64,000 bases of DNA, taken from Topomyia yanbarensis (lineage: Eukaryota; Arthropoda; Insecta; Diptera; Culicidae). The translations under genes and the position numbers were made by a program. Numbering within the stretch: position 1 is the stretch's first letter; every line of letters starts with the position of its first letter. Positions 33,301 through 45,172 of the stretch are shown here, one piece after another. The notes under the pieces are model-generated. The model ran no database searches and had not been told where the DNA came from. It saw nothing but the letters and a program-made list of their open reading frames with translations. The DNA lies in NCBI RefSeq assembly GCF_030247195.1, contig NC_080672.1, forward strand, positions 7,130,001 through 7,194,000, in the 5' to 3' direction.

Positions 33301-34318
33301 CTGGATCGGAGTTTAGCACGCGGGAGATCGCCTACAAGGCGGGTAGTGTTTATTGCATGCCTTCACGCGATCTCTCCAACAGGTGTGTGTGTATTGGTCT
33401 TTTTGCAAACGAGAACTAGTCCCTTCCTCCCATTCGAATCGGCATCGGAGGTGGATTTATTCAAAGTTGGATATATATTTTGAGGTATAATCTGGATATT
33501 GATGTTATTCAAAGGGATCGTTACATTTGATTAATGGCATACTTATGCACGGTGTTTGTTTTATCAGTAAGAGAAGGTGATAAAGAATCATATTCGAGGG
33601 GGCGACAATACAAGTCGGAAGGGAAGACTATGCGCCTCATTAAAAAATTGAATTAGAATCTGAAATTTGACTAAAACCCAAAAAGTATGTCACAATTTAC
33701 AAAGAAATTTCTGTCATTATAGCCTTCAAATCGGCAATGTTGTCGAGAGAAGTTAAAATACGGCTTTCGGTTTTCGATAACTTTTTCAGAGAGCCCGCTC
33801 GCAAGGACCTGATTAGAGCTAACGACGAAGTAAAGCTACCATCTCGAAGTGCTCTGAAGTCACGAGACGTTGAATTGGCTGTACCTAGCTGTTGCTTCGG
33901 AAGTTTATTTTTCAAGGTGACCCATAACCTGGTACAATAAGTGGCACACATCCGGGGTTTCCACAAAATCATTTTTTGGACAATAAGCCACATTCGATGA
34001 TGATTTGAAAGGCAAAAAAATCAAACTTTTTATGCTGATTTTTCAAGACTTCGTAAATTTTGTACAGAAAATACGGATGTTTACGGTTCGGAGTGCACTC
34101 CTTAACTAGCGTATGTTAATAGGTGACGGATTGTAAAGTTTCGAAGCGTTAGCACTAACCGGAGACACTCGCTTATCTAATATTGGATCTGAACGAATCG
34201 ATTAAAATAAGCGAATCAGTTTCACATGTACGACAATCTATACGGCGTATAGAAGCACAAAAAGAACTAGAAATCATTGACGAGTGAATGAAGCCTCGGA
34301 GTGAGTTTCGTACATCTA
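30351..34318. other. Four kb without recognised gene
   Basis: No protein family is recognisable. Features seen are short: GTAT repeats near 32050, GTTCGTTC repeats near 32480, an 11-G run near 33205 and a CA-less purine-rich patch near 32580. The frame 33990-33697 on the minus strand (FTSSLALIRSLRAGSLKKLS within it) has coding-like composition, but I cannot name it. This may be host intronic or intergenic DNA. Confidence 0.35.
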
Positions 34319-34564
34319 GAGCTTTTATTCAAAACGACTTATCTACAATGAGTGACTCTCTCTGTTCATTTTCTCTTTCGATTTTCACGGCGTCACTATA
34401 TCACTTTTTACTTATTTAAAGTACAGATCGAAAGACGGTGGTTTTGACTAGCATATTATGCAAAGAGTTGAGGGGTAAATGTTAAAGCGACCGAATTATT
34501 AACAGAAGAGAAAGTAAACAATGAGAGTCACTCATTGTAGATATGACTTTATGAAAAAACGCTC
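34319..34564. mobile_element. MITE, 246 bp, TA-flanked
   Basis: Long terminal inverted repeats: TATCTACAATGAGTGACTC is identical in both arms, and the outer parts begin GAGCTTTT and GAGCGTTT. The arms are about 42 bases long. TA precedes the left end at 34317, suggesting a Tc1/mariner-type origin. No ORF is inside. Confidence 0.7.
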
Positions 34565-35600
34565 AAGATATGTTAGTTTTTGAAATTCAAGAAATTGAAT
34601 TCGTACCAAAGCTGCTCGATACTTAGAAACTGGTATTATAAACGTTTCTTAAGGATGAAGTAAGAGTAATTTAAATCCAAACATTGCTTTCAACAGTTTT
34701 TATGACTGATTTTCCCTTTTTTTATTGTATTCATTTGAGTTCAAGCCAGTTTCAATATATCTTCATTATAATTCAAACATTTTCAAGCTGGAGAAGCTTC
34801 AGAAAATTTGTTGAGCTCCTATCTTTTGACAAAAAAACATATTGTTGATCTCGTACCATTCCAGCACGTTTCAAGCGTAGTGGTGGAACACCAGATTACG
34901 CTAAAACAGAGATAAGCTGTTTTACTTTTTCTTGAAAAGTAAGAGTCGCACCCGGTACGGATCTTACCAATTATTGTTTTAGAAGTGGATGGTAGAGCTC
35001 AAATTTCACAAGATCTGCAAATCGCCTGCCAAATCAGAAATTTCATTGTAAATTGCGACATACAACCGAGCAAATGCTAAAATCATTGATAAGCTTATTC
35101 TTCGCTGTATATTTATGAAACTGTTTTTATAATTATTTTCGACGATTATCGACGGAGCAAGTGTTTACCATGTATTTATTTCTTTAATACTCTCGGGAAT
35201 ACAATTTACGAACTTGGGAATTTTACTGAAGCGTACAATTACCTGAAACAAATTGGAAACGGCAGAATATACACCCTTCATTTGTTTACAGGTGTATATC
35301 CAATTGGAAGAATTGAACTTATGTTTTCGAATATGTAGTTAGTCGTAAACATGCGACATTCTACCTGTCCAAATAATAGAGCATTACCGACCTCTTTTAG
35401 GTATGTAAAAGTAACATTGTAGGTAAACAATACTTCTAACATTTAAATACTATTCATTTTCAAAGTATCGTCATTTTCTCTTAAGACTTTATTGTGGAAC
35501 ATCTAATTTAAAAGAAATCGTTAAAATATTTGCAGTTCGACCAGTTCACCGTTCTAAGATTCGTACGAGTCATCCTTACCATGAGATGTAGTACACAGCA
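34565..35600. other. Spacer without recognised gene
   Basis: About 1 kb of AT-rich DNA. A small palindrome around TATACACC...GGTGTATA lies near 35270-35300. A TTTGCAG preceded by AT-rich sequence at 35531-35537 could be a splice acceptor for the gene-like region that follows, but this is weak. Confidence 0.3.
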
Positions 35601-36716
35601 GGGCAGTTCCTATCGTGGTGAATGTACTGGAAGAGATGATATATGTGCCAGAGCCAGCAGCTGTACAGCGTAAAATACTGTCGAGTTCATTAAACATTGG
35701 TAAGATTCTCAGATATGAACAACATGCTCGGGAAAAGTTGGTGAAAAATAGTGGAGAATTTGTGCTTCCGAATCATATCGTTGTCAACAAGGCTTGGTGG
35801 TCGTCATTTAATAGGATTCAGTAGTAATCTGGAGCTGGGAACGATTCTTGTGGAAACTGGATGGTATGCAGAAGCCGTAATGTTACTGAATGTTGTCAAA
35901 GTACAAGTACTTCGAACTCTTCTCTATGCAGAAAGTCTCTCCAGCCGTTATGCAGCACTTTCGCAGGCATTTTGTGAAATTTACATTCGCATGTTGACTC
36001 ATGCGAAATCTTCCTCTTAGTTTAATGGCGGAAGTGCACGACACAATACGCATTAGCCTTTTTGAGCAATGCGATTTCGATGCCAATTACCAGCATGGCC
36101 TCATGACACTGTTACTAACCGAAGCCAATTGCTCGTATGAAATGATAATCGAGACGTTTCATCAGTGGGCTAAAACTTGTATTGCCAAAAGACAACCTCA
36201 TCAGGCAAAAGTAGTGATAACTCAAGCGGTTAGTTGGGCATGGCTAAGCTGACCAACTCTGACGAAAAATCCGTACACTAGGCGAACCGTGTGCCTGAGC
36301 GTGGTGAACGATTGCGCTTAGTTACCAAATGGTGTACGGATTTTTTCGTCAAAGTTGGTCAGCTTAGGCATGGCATATTTTTGGATCAACAAGCGGCTAA
36401 TACGCAGCAGCATTAGAAGATTACGCATACTACCTGCTCGTGATGAATGCTTATAAAAGGCTTTATCTGGAGAGTTTCGAATATTACGAGTTTGGACTCA
36501 TTGATCAGCGTATGCAGTATGTGCTGGATGGTAGTATAATTCAGCGAACACAGGTGGAGCGATCCGACGATCGACAAATGGTGACAGCGAGAAGGCTTCA
36601 GGTATTGCAGAAGGTAGCTGAGATTGCTCAGGATGGAATAATGGTCAATTATGTCCTGAAAGACGAACTAGAGAACGTGCAACCACGGTTGTTTCTTGTT
36701 AACTTATTGTAATTGT
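35600..36716 (+). pseudogene. Decayed host gene copy, APPBP2/TPR-like protein
   Basis: Broken frames on the plus strand give, in order, ELGTILVETGWYAEAVMLLN, a segment YAALSQAFCEIYIRML, then NYQHGLMTLLLTEANCSYEM, QWAKTCIAKRQPHQAKVVI and, beyond a MITE, YAAALEDYAYYLL. The spacing and the pattern (GWY-AE, AK-C--KR--H-AK, ED-A-YLL) resemble the TPR repeats of amyloid protein-binding protein 2, a kinesin light chain-like adaptor. No introns are evident, which fits a retropseudogene, but no poly-A tail is clear. A possible frameshift near 35800 and stops at about 36020 and after 36240 make it inactive. The family name is a tentative memory-based match. Confidence 0.4.
36244..36367. mobile_element. 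MITE, 124 bp, with 6-bp target duplication
   Basis: Inverted ends CTAAGCTGACCAACT and AGTTGGTCAGCTTAG are identical over 15 bases, and pairing continues through GACGAAAAATCCGTACAC. GCATGG flanks it at 36238-36243 and 36368-36373. It lies inside the TPR-like sequence: removing it and one GCATGG joins VSWAW to the next recognisable codons. Confidence 0.8.
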
Positions 36717-38269
36717 AATGTAATAGGTAAATCAAACAGTTGTTATTTTTCAAAAGTTATTTTCAATATTGTTTCACTAAATTAGTTATGTCGTTGTTGC
36801 AAATTATTTGATCTCATATTTTAATACCCAAAATAAACAAATTTAGACATATATAAAAATGAATTCGATTATTTTTCTGTGTCGCCTCGATTTTTCTCTA
36901 CCATGCTTGAAAATCTCCGGAATAATAAAGGCCTTCCTCTTATTGATTATAGGCGTATTCAGCCCAATACCATGGGGGTGGTGGGTAATATATCTATTAC
37001 TCGATTTTCTTTTCGTTGTTAGATGATCAAGTACCATTTTTTCGTGCGAAACTTCAGCGCGCACCAGTAGAAGTTAAGAATAGCACTGTTGGAAGCGATT
37101 TGAGAAATACATTCATTTAAAGACATTTTCTTTGTTGAAATCATAACAAGATATAGTTTTAAAACTTGAATATTATTGATATATTACCTTATTTTCGTAG
37201 ATTGCAATAGCGTAATGTCAGCTCTGTGCATGGTAATGATGTAGTTAATATCATGAGTTCTTCTGGTGTATTATAATTTTTTCCATGAATTTTTTGCTCT
37301 ACGTTGAAAGCATAACTAAAAATTAGGTAAAGCATTCAGTGTACATTTAAAAACAGTTTTGCATGTTTCGTTGGGCCAAATTTATGTTCTAAAAGCGAAG
37401 AGATTTTTTCCTTTAATCGCAGTCATAAACTTTTACACAGTAGTATCTATAACTTCTCCCTCAGTTTTTCTACTTTCGTTACATTTACTGCTGTTCGTTT
37501 TGCAGAAGTGACAGGTAGTTTGGCATATTACACGTACAAAATTGATCTTAAGGACTCTATACAACTCCTAAACTGATTTTTCGTAATGGCACGAAGTCAA
37601 AGCAGGCCAAAACACTTCTAAGAAGAGGTTGTAGATGTTTTAAAGGCATTCTTTGTGCTAAGTTTCCTTGTTCATCATACCGGTTGTGACATAAATTTAA
37701 CTTCGTTTGTCGCAACTGAAGATTGCTTGCCACACCAAAAAATTTCCAATCATTGATTGTTTGTATTTTTCAACGGGATACAAATTTATCTCTGGTGGGA
37801 AAATATCAGGTGCTTTTGAAACTCCGAGTTGTTCTCAAGTTCGCGATTGGCTAACAACGGATTCCTGTGATAAGCGAGAAGAATTTTCAGGTTATGTTCA
37901 AATTTATTCAAAGAAATCTCACCAAATGAACCAAACTATACACAGGAATTTCATCAATGTTACAGAATATGAACAATGATCGTTATTCTTCGGAGAAGGA
38001 TAAGAGGTGCATTTTTTGTGGAAGGCATTAAGAGTGAGAAACCCAAAATATCTGATTTTAGTATGAACCACCAAATTTGAAGTTTGACAATTATAAAAAT
38101 TTCCAACTTTTTGTGCGCATATAAATTATCAAAAAATATGATACTTCGGTTACAGGCTCCTAAACTAGTAAATTTCGCCCATTTGTCAATCAGATTGGCA
38201 TTTATGAACTCGAAATAGCATATAATAGATGTTTACTCCACGTACCGTAACGACCTTCCTTTTATTACC
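36717..38269. other. Spacer without recognised gene
   Basis: AT-rich DNA of about 1.5 kb. The frame 37707-37979 (containing SGGKISGAFETPSCSQVRDW) has coding-like appearance but no family I recognise. No terminal repeats were found. Confidence 0.35.
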
Positions 38270-39740
38270 CACCCATCTTTTTGAACATGTGTGAAAAACA
38301 AAGATGTCTTACGATCAATTGCTGGTGAATTATTTTATATAATCTTCGTGCCAGTTGCTAAGAAAATCGGTGACTATGTCTTACATCGAGTGAAGATAGG
38401 TGACCGCATTTTCGCTTTACCATCCTCTGACTTGTCTTTCAATTTATTATATCACCCACAATTTCCATTTCTTCTTCAATACTCTGTAAGGTTTCAATTA
38501 GCACCGGCCTTTTTGCTCGTGCAAAAATAAACTCTCCTGAAAAGGCCCAGCTGATGGTAAAATGGATGTCGAACAAGATTCCTCATCAAAGACTCCCAAT
38601 CACCATTTAAAATTATACACGTTGAACCCGGTCTTATCATATCTTACACATCTTAGATAATCCGCTATGTATTCTGAATATTTGGGAAGAACTGCGGTAG
38701 AAATATTAGACCGTGTCAGATATCTCGAAAGTTCACGCATATAAGGTTATATTGTCTAAAGCGAACAAAAGATTTTACTGACGACCAGTCCTTCATTAAG
38801 GACTACCGCGTCTACATGCCCGCGCTTAAAGTTGAGATTGACGGTGTGGTAATCGATTTTGAGCTTGTTGTGTGTGGATCTACTGAATCGCAAGAACACT
38901 GGACGGGACAAACGTGTAACTAGCGGAACAGCTTTCTGTTTAATCCAACATCTTATTCGACAGGTATCATTTGGCTGTTCGGCTGCTTGTCTCGTGCATG
39001 GCTATTGTAGCTATAAGGCTCGGGATGAGGATGACTCTTGCATTTGGAATGCTGAAAAGTGTGCATATTTTCCACATGAACAATTACCATGATTCTATGC
39101 GTATAAGCAGCTCCCGAGGAATCTACATCGTTCCCTTAAAAGACGCTCTAGCCGTTTTTTTTGCAGAAATACTAAATAGAGCCACTCGCCACAACAAATC
39201 TTTATAACCTTCTGGATCAGGAAGACTTTTCTCTGGAGAGGTCGTCAAAAATATCAGTACAAGAAAACTCCGGCCGAAAGTTGAAACAAAGAGCTACAGG
39301 TTTTAAAAATTCGAGATATAAAAACATCAACATGTTTCAACATTATGCGAGACAAGCTGGGCCTAGTTGGGGAACCGGCAACTTTGTGGTATTTCGGAAG
39401 GCCTCCCGGTACTGAGGAGATACGGCATGGCTTTGTCTTTTCGATAATAATTAATGTAGCTAATTCTCGCTGTTTGCTACAGCTTTACTGCCCATGACCA
39501 CAAATCTGTCTAACTTGTGTCTACGATACTGAGGAAACAAGCCATATTCATTTTAGAACAACAGCATTTGTTGTGAATAAATCTGAGTGGGACTGACAGG
39601 ATGGTAGCGTTGACTTCTGGCGTCTTTGATGGAATCTCAGTTGTGCGTATTTTTGTTATTTTTCATTGACTTTGTTTTTCAGTTTGACTTCCGAACAATA
39701 ATTTAGAAATGGCATACTTTTGCTGGCTTATTACACTCAG
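38270..39740 (+). pseudogene. Decayed I-like element copy 1: leader plus ORF1, no ORF2
   Basis: A leader of about 290 bases is followed by an ATG at 38562 (MDVEQDSS). ORF1 pieces corresponding to YRVYMPALKVEIDGVVIDFE near 38805-38865 parallel YVPCRAVEIDGIVAEPG of the intact element. Stops and frameshifts are frequent. After about 39330 the sequence goes directly to a 3' region with GGCATGGCTTTGTC and TTCTGGCGTCTTTGATGGA; no endonuclease or polymerase is found. The same order is seen in copy 2, so the loss of ORF2 may be ancestral. Confidence 0.65.
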
Positions 39741-39769
39741 GTTTTTTTTACGCGGGGGATACAGGCCGC

Positions 39770-40030
39770 GAATATAGAAACGCCCTGATAATTCACTATA
39801 GCACTTATAATCTGATCAACGCGGTCTCATGCATGAACAAATAAACGCTCATTCCTTACGCCCTAACATCTGAGTGGTACACTCAATAGCACAATCAGAA
39901 TCTACAATTGGGCTTAACCAATGTTTCAGTGGGCGACATCTCTTGTTTCGTCTGCAATTGTAGTGCGTGATTCTGACGAGGAGTCTTCCCGGAACCCAGC
40001 TCCATAGCTGCAGTTGGATCAATCTCAAAA
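39770..40030 (+). repeat. Dispersed repeat module A, copy 1
   Basis: Contains AACGCCCTGAT, GATCAACGCGGTCTCATG, a segment with CAATTG...CAATTGTAG and GTGATTCTGACG, and ends in an A run after GTTGGATCAATCTC. The same landmarks in the same order occur at 44340-45020 and 61480-62998. The third copy shows it is the 3' end of a poly-A retroposon. Confidence 0.65.
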
Positions 40031-40309
40031 AACGAACTTGTTATTTAATTATTCGATACTTGTATAGACAGATATGTGTGCTTGCATAAAAATTTATCCA
40101 TTAAAATTTTTTAAAAGACCCTTTCAACGGAACCTTTTTAACCCTTCTTTAATTGGAACAACTGAAAAATCAAATGTTCGGATTCGATTTTTTTTCTGTA
40201 TATTAGCCGAACCCACAAATTTAGGTGAAGGGAAATTTTGCATATCTGTATGATTGGCCGCTAACACTAAAATGTATATGTCAACTGAAATATTGTCTTC
40301 GAGGTACAG

Positions 40310-41690
40310 TCATATTGAAATAAACCACCGGTTATATTCCAAACTGCACCCACTCATCTACTTGCACAAGCAATTGAAACAAAGATGATGTTATGATCTA
40401 TTGCTGATTAAGTTTTTCACATATTCTTCGTTCCAGTTTCTAACAAAATAGGTTGCATCCAGCCATATATCGCGTGAAGATAGCAGACCACGTCATGATT
40501 TCTGTCTCTTTCTTCCTATTCTTTAGTTTTCACTTTGCGTCTGACTCTAGGTCCGCGCATAAATAAAATCTCCTGAATTAACCCAAATAATCCTAAAATG
40601 GTTGTCGAACAAGATTCGACGCCAGCTTCCATTTAAAATCAAACACGTTGAAATGGGTTCGAGTATATCCGATCTTCTCTCGGATCAAAGATAGTCCGCG
40701 AAGTATTCTAATATTCCGCAAGGTGCAGAAATATTCAGCTGTGCCAGTAATTCAGAAAGTTCGCCTAGATAACCTCAGAATTGTGAAAATTAGCCTAACG
40801 CAAACAAATGACGTTACGGGCAACACGATATTCATGAAAAACAAACGCGTTTACATGCCTCCCCATAAAGTTGAGTTCGATGGTGTAGTTATCGACTTGA
40901 ACTTGGCACTGATCTACTGAACGACGTGATTGGCTGTTTCAATAACCCCTTGCTCCAGTGAGCGAAAATTTTGAGTGATAATCGCATTAGGGGAGACTGC
41001 ATTGCGTCTTTTTCGACAAGGATCGTCTGCATGATCGGTTGTTTGTGCCGCGCGTCATGCATGCAGTATTGCATTAATTACAAGCAAATGGGTCTTTGTA
41101 ACAATAATTTTTTTCACTCTTGAATGGCCGCCAAATATACCACCAATAGAAAGCCCTGTCACAAATCCGAAGCAAACAGCACCTGGTCTTAGACAATTGA
41201 AAAGAAACAGGGAGTTTCCAATGCTTCCAGGAACACCAAAAATCTCACGTGACATGACAACCAGCGATTCGACGTATTCAACTTAGTGCAGGATTGGTTG
41301 GACCTCGGCTGGTAATCGGCAACTTTGTGATATTGCGACTTCAATTTTTATGGTACGGCATGGGGTTATCTTCTCGATGATAATTAATTTAGCTTACGCG
41401 ATGATCTTTGCCACAGTTTTAAAAAGGTGGCCTGCTTTATTGCCCGGCCACATTTTCGTTCTCCTTGTTTCTATGAAACTGAGAAAACGAGCGGAAAAAG
41501 TTTGCAATAATTTTCACAATTTTTGTTGAAATTTGAAGGTTTTGTCTTGTTTGTTGTTTATTCTGGACTGACAGGTAGTCTTCTGGCGCCTTTGGTAGAG
41601 TCTCATTTATGCGCCTCTTTTTAATCCGACTTTCAAACTATAATTTTATGTGCACCTGGGAATGATGCTCCTAACCTGGCTTATTTTATG
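40310..41690 (+). pseudogene. Decayed I-like element copy 2: leader plus ORF1, no ORF2
   Basis: Collinear with copy 1 about 2.0 kb upstream. The leader holds AAACAAAGATGATGTTATGATC. The ORF1 start at 40599 reads MVVEQDSTPAS. The frame 40648-40920 gives KRVYMPPHKVEFDGVVIDL, again the VEIDG-like core. The 3' region shares GGCAACTTTGTGATATT, TACGGCATGG and TTCTGGCGCCTTTGG with copy 1 and with 59 kb. No ORF2 sequence is seen. It is inactive. Confidence 0.65.
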
Positions 41691-42109
41691 ACTTTATTTA
41701 TTTTATAAATCAGATAAAGATTTTACCACCCCTCCAAGGTTTGTTATTTTTCTTTTTCAATACTAAGAAGGCTAAGTTAGTTTCATATTAAGACTCATTG
41801 ACACAATATACACAATTAAATCTTTTTCTTTTTGGTTTCTTGCTATCGAGACCATACGATGACTGCAAACGACAGAGCTAGCGTACTGTTGACTTCTGGT
41901 CTGCTCGATTTTGGATCGCCAGCACACGCGCCAATCGATCACATACATTACATACAAACGTTCGTGCCCTCTGCCATTATACAAGCCTGGTCACAAAGAC
42001 GAACATGCCATCGCAATCATCCACATCATACAGAAACGCCTCTATGAATAAGTCAAGATTTTAGCGATCATTCAAGAACGTATGTGAATATGCGAATAAC
42101 CGCACGGTT

Positions 42110-42600
42110 TTATAATCTATTTATTAATTAATTAATTTATCACAAGTCGTCGATCAGCTGTAGATCGGTTTGTTACAGTGATTATTTAACTAACTTAACA
42201 CTAGTTAAAATTTTGATTCGCCTTAAACTGCTGCTTAAGTTTTGTTTTCAACCTAGCAAAGTTAATAGTTTCGCATTGCTTGTTGTAGCTATTCATCATT
42301 TGGTTCAAAGAGCCAAACATGGCATAATTAGTACGATGGCGAATTGTGTGAAAAATACTGCAGTTACGTAGTTGTCGAGAAGAAGCATAATAATTTAGTT
42401 TTGATAATAGTGCGTTTGAGCCAAATGATACTATAGAAAATTCACGACGATCTTTCAATGTTTGAATGTCGATTAGCATGCACGGTTGCTTCATAAGATG
42501 GCAAATATAGTCCTGTCCAACCTAGATTACGAACAACAGCAACTGCTTTTGTACTGATTCGATGCGGTTTGAATGCGTTACTGAAAATGGCGACTAAATT
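42110..42600 (-). pseudogene. LINE ORF2 C-terminal fragment (CR1/jockey-type)
   Basis: The minus strand gives an open frame 42494-42201 with IQTLKDRREFSIVSFGSNAL, then ALLSKLNYYASSRQLRNCSI and HRTNYAMFGSLNQMMNSYNK. This RQLRN...RTNY pattern is the extreme C-terminus of RNase H-less LINE ORF2 proteins, as at 7.5 kb. A TTAATTAAT tail on the minus strand at about 42120-42135 marks the 3' end. The upstream polymerase is absent, so it is a severely truncated insertion. Confidence 0.65.
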
Positions 42601-42895
42601 ATATTACAATATGCTAGTGTTGAACGCACACAGGCTACATATAATGTTTTAATTGTATAGGGATCGTGGAAATTATAGCTGAACCGTTTTATAAAACCTA
42701 GTATGCTGTTTGTTCTGTTAATTATGGTGTTATAATGATCTATGAATGTCATTTCGGAATCTATAATTACTCATAGAACTTTTATTCTCTCACGCTTTTC
42801 TACTTGTTGATTTTTTTAATAAGATTTAAACACGAGAAGTTACATTTATGCAAGTACACGCGACATACTAACGCAAAAGTCTACAATTTACATAC

Positions 42896-42919
42896 AATCG
42901 TTTGAATCCTTCGCGATCA
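42896..42919 (+). repeat. 24-bp direct repeat (target duplication), left
   Basis: AATCGTTTGAATCC followed by TTCGCGATCA occurs here and again, identically, at 44316-44339. It lies within sequence related to module A. Confidence 0.8.
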
Positions 42920-44315
42920 GATCGAAGTAAGCTACGGTAGTAGGCGCAAGGAAAAATATTCGATGCGTAATTTTTGTGTCAATCTTCCTTCTTCCTTGTG
43001 TTAGAAACGATTGAATTTGCCCGCAATATAATTCAAAAGGGTCCGATCTTACAGTGTTATGTGCTGTCCTGATAAATACTGGTTTCTTTGAACAATTTAT
43101 GGCAAGTGTTTCCGGTGAAGTTTTCCACCCTTAACTGGAGTTACTGGAAGAGATTTTCTCCATGAAGCATCAAACTGTGTTACGTGGGAGTGGTCGAGCA
43201 ACTATTGCAGACAGCTCCAAGGATTCGAAGACAGACCTGAATGATAAGGGAGTATTTCCATTTTTTCTTATTGGCCATTGTTATTAGTTGTAGGGTAATT
43301 TCGGAAGAGATGCCGAGTAGGGGTAAGATGCCGCACACTCTGTATCTCGTATGTATGGTCACTTTCGTGCGGTAATGGGATATTGTGAGTTTGTCTTTCG
43401 AGGAGTTACAGCACTGGATATGCAAAATAATCCTTAATATTGGCTCACGAAGGTTTTATTATTTATACGATCAGTTGCTGATGTTTTAGAGCGAATCAGT
43501 CATGACAATGGCACTAGACTTAGATATAAACCTGCTGTCAGGAGTCTAAGGTTACATCCGAGAGTTTCATTTTAAGCTCATAATTTCTATAACGTATAAT
43601 CATCTTTTTGTTTCACTTGTTTCCTTTCTGTCAACTGAACGAAAATAACCATTCTACCACGCTCCAATCTATTTATACTAAAAGTAGGAAATAATCATAT
43701 ATATTTTTATCTCGAAATAATCTCCCAATGACAATGAAAGTTTAAAGCACAGGTGCATGCTAATGCTGATTTTATTTTTGGATCGCGGTCGCTCTAGGTT
43801 CGCTCTGAACTGTCATTTTAATATGGCTTTTGTAAATATTAGAGCGAACCTAGAGCGACTCGGATCTAAAACCGAAGTCAGCATTAGTTTGGAGGAGAGC
43901 GAGTAAAGGCGCTTTAACCTAGGCTTAATGAGCCAGGGCAAGGTGTAAATACCTCTGTCCCATCCCAAAGGACCAAAGGAGTGACATTAACCTTCTTAGC
44001 AAAGTCACTCCCAACGTTTTATCCTAACCCCTTATAAACTGAAACGGTAGATACGGTTGTCCTCGTTTCTTCCTCATTCAAGTTTCAAAACGATTCGTTG
44101 GTTGAATTGTTCATTAAATGAATAATTCAATTGTCGTATAATATTGAAACATTTTCAAACCCAACTCTGCACAGTAGGCCTGGCCGTTTTAATATTTGCG
44201 ACATATTGTAATATGCTTCAAATATTAATGTTGACAAGAAAAAAGAATATCTGCAGTGTTTTCCAGGATGCTTTTCAATACTGGCTGTGTAAGGGTTAGA
44301 ATAGAAATAGAATAG
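42920..44315 (+). mobile_element. Retroposed insertion, 1.4 kb, RTE-like 3' end
   Basis: The insertion is flanked by a perfect 24-bp duplication and ends in an (A)n-rich AGAATAGAAATAGAATAG tail, the pattern of target-primed reverse transcription. Its 3' part contains AAATACCTCTGTCCCATCCC, GGAGTGACATTAACCTTC and AAAGTCACTCCCAACG, which I recall as the 3' UTR of mosquito RTE elements. No reverse transcriptase frame remains, so it is 5'-truncated or non-autonomous. A MITE sits within it at 43761. Confidence 0.7.
43761..43886. mobile_element. MITE, about 126 bp, TA-flanked
   Basis: The arms CGCTCTAGGTTCGCTCT and AGAGCGAACCTAGAGCG are perfectly inverted. The outer ends ATGCTGA and TCAGCAT also pair. 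TA at both ends suggests a Tc1/mariner-type target duplication. It is nested in the retroposed insertion. Confidence 0.75.
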
Positions 44316-44339
44316 AATCGTTTGAATCCTTCGCGATCA
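44316..44339 (+). repeat. 24-bp direct repeat (target duplication), right
   Basis: Identical to 42896-42919. After it, module A sequence resumes with CTCGCGATATCGC. Confidence 0.8.
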
Positions 44340-45020
44340 TCCTCACACACCTAGACTCGCGATATCGCAAATATGACAACACCCTGATGATTACGTGAAC
44401 GTTTTAGCAGATATAAACTTTAAAACACGCACACGTACAAACGCCCGTTTTTCCGCTATCATAAATCAGTCATGTCCGGAAGACCTCGGTCTAGGTACCG
44501 ATTTTCAGTTGCCCCAATCCAATAAAAAATGACACTGATATGTACAAGAAAACACGTTCCATGGTGAAATGACTGGGAACTCTAGTGTTATCGGGGAACC
44601 CACTCTCTTCTAGTATCTGAACCGTTCGCTGAAAATTTAAGTATTAAATTCACTTACACCGTAGCACAACCGACATACAAACTCCGACGCCATCGAACGA
44701 GATGACATACAAACGCTCAAGCTCTTCGCAAAATTTTCAATGCAATCGTGATCATCCACGCACAACTACGGCCAAGATTTCGCAAATAAAAAAACGCCCT
44801 GATGATTAAGTGAACGCTATAGCACTTATAATCTGATCAACGCGGTCTCATGTAAGAACAAATAAACGCTTCTTTCCTACAATCAGGATCACGGCCCGCT
44901 GCAATTGGCATTAAGCAGTGTTTTAGTGGGTAATATTTCCCATCTCGTCTGCAATTGTAGTGAGTGATTCTGAGGGGGGGGGGGAGCCCTTCAGAGAACC
45001 ACGCTTCAGTTGGACAAATC
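44340..45020 (+). repeat. Dispersed repeat module A, copy 2 (about two subunits)
   Basis: Two partial subunits are seen with landmarks CAACACCCTGATGATTACGTGAACG and AACGCCCTGATGATTAAGTGAACG, GATCAACGCGGTCTCATG and AGTCATGTCCGGAAG. It ends with the CAATTGTAG / GTGATTCTGA segment, an 11-G run and TTGGACAAATCTCAAAAAA. After it, both this copy and copy 1 continue with CAACTTGTTATTTA-like DNA, so the two share flanks as well. Confidence 0.65.
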
Positions 45021-45172
45021 TCAAAAAAATAATACCAACTTGTTATTTATTTATACGGTACATCTATTGGATTTCTATTCTTTTAGAAGAACTAACCTTT
45101 CTGTAATGGAAACAATTCAAAAATCAAAACATAATCGAGAGAGTCTACAAAGCTTCTGAACGGGTATCGCCC

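Noticed and set aside
33697..33990. Minus-strand 98-codon open frame with coding-like composition
   Set aside because: No recognised family, no promoter or splice signals, and the plus strand is also open there; insufficient to call a gene.
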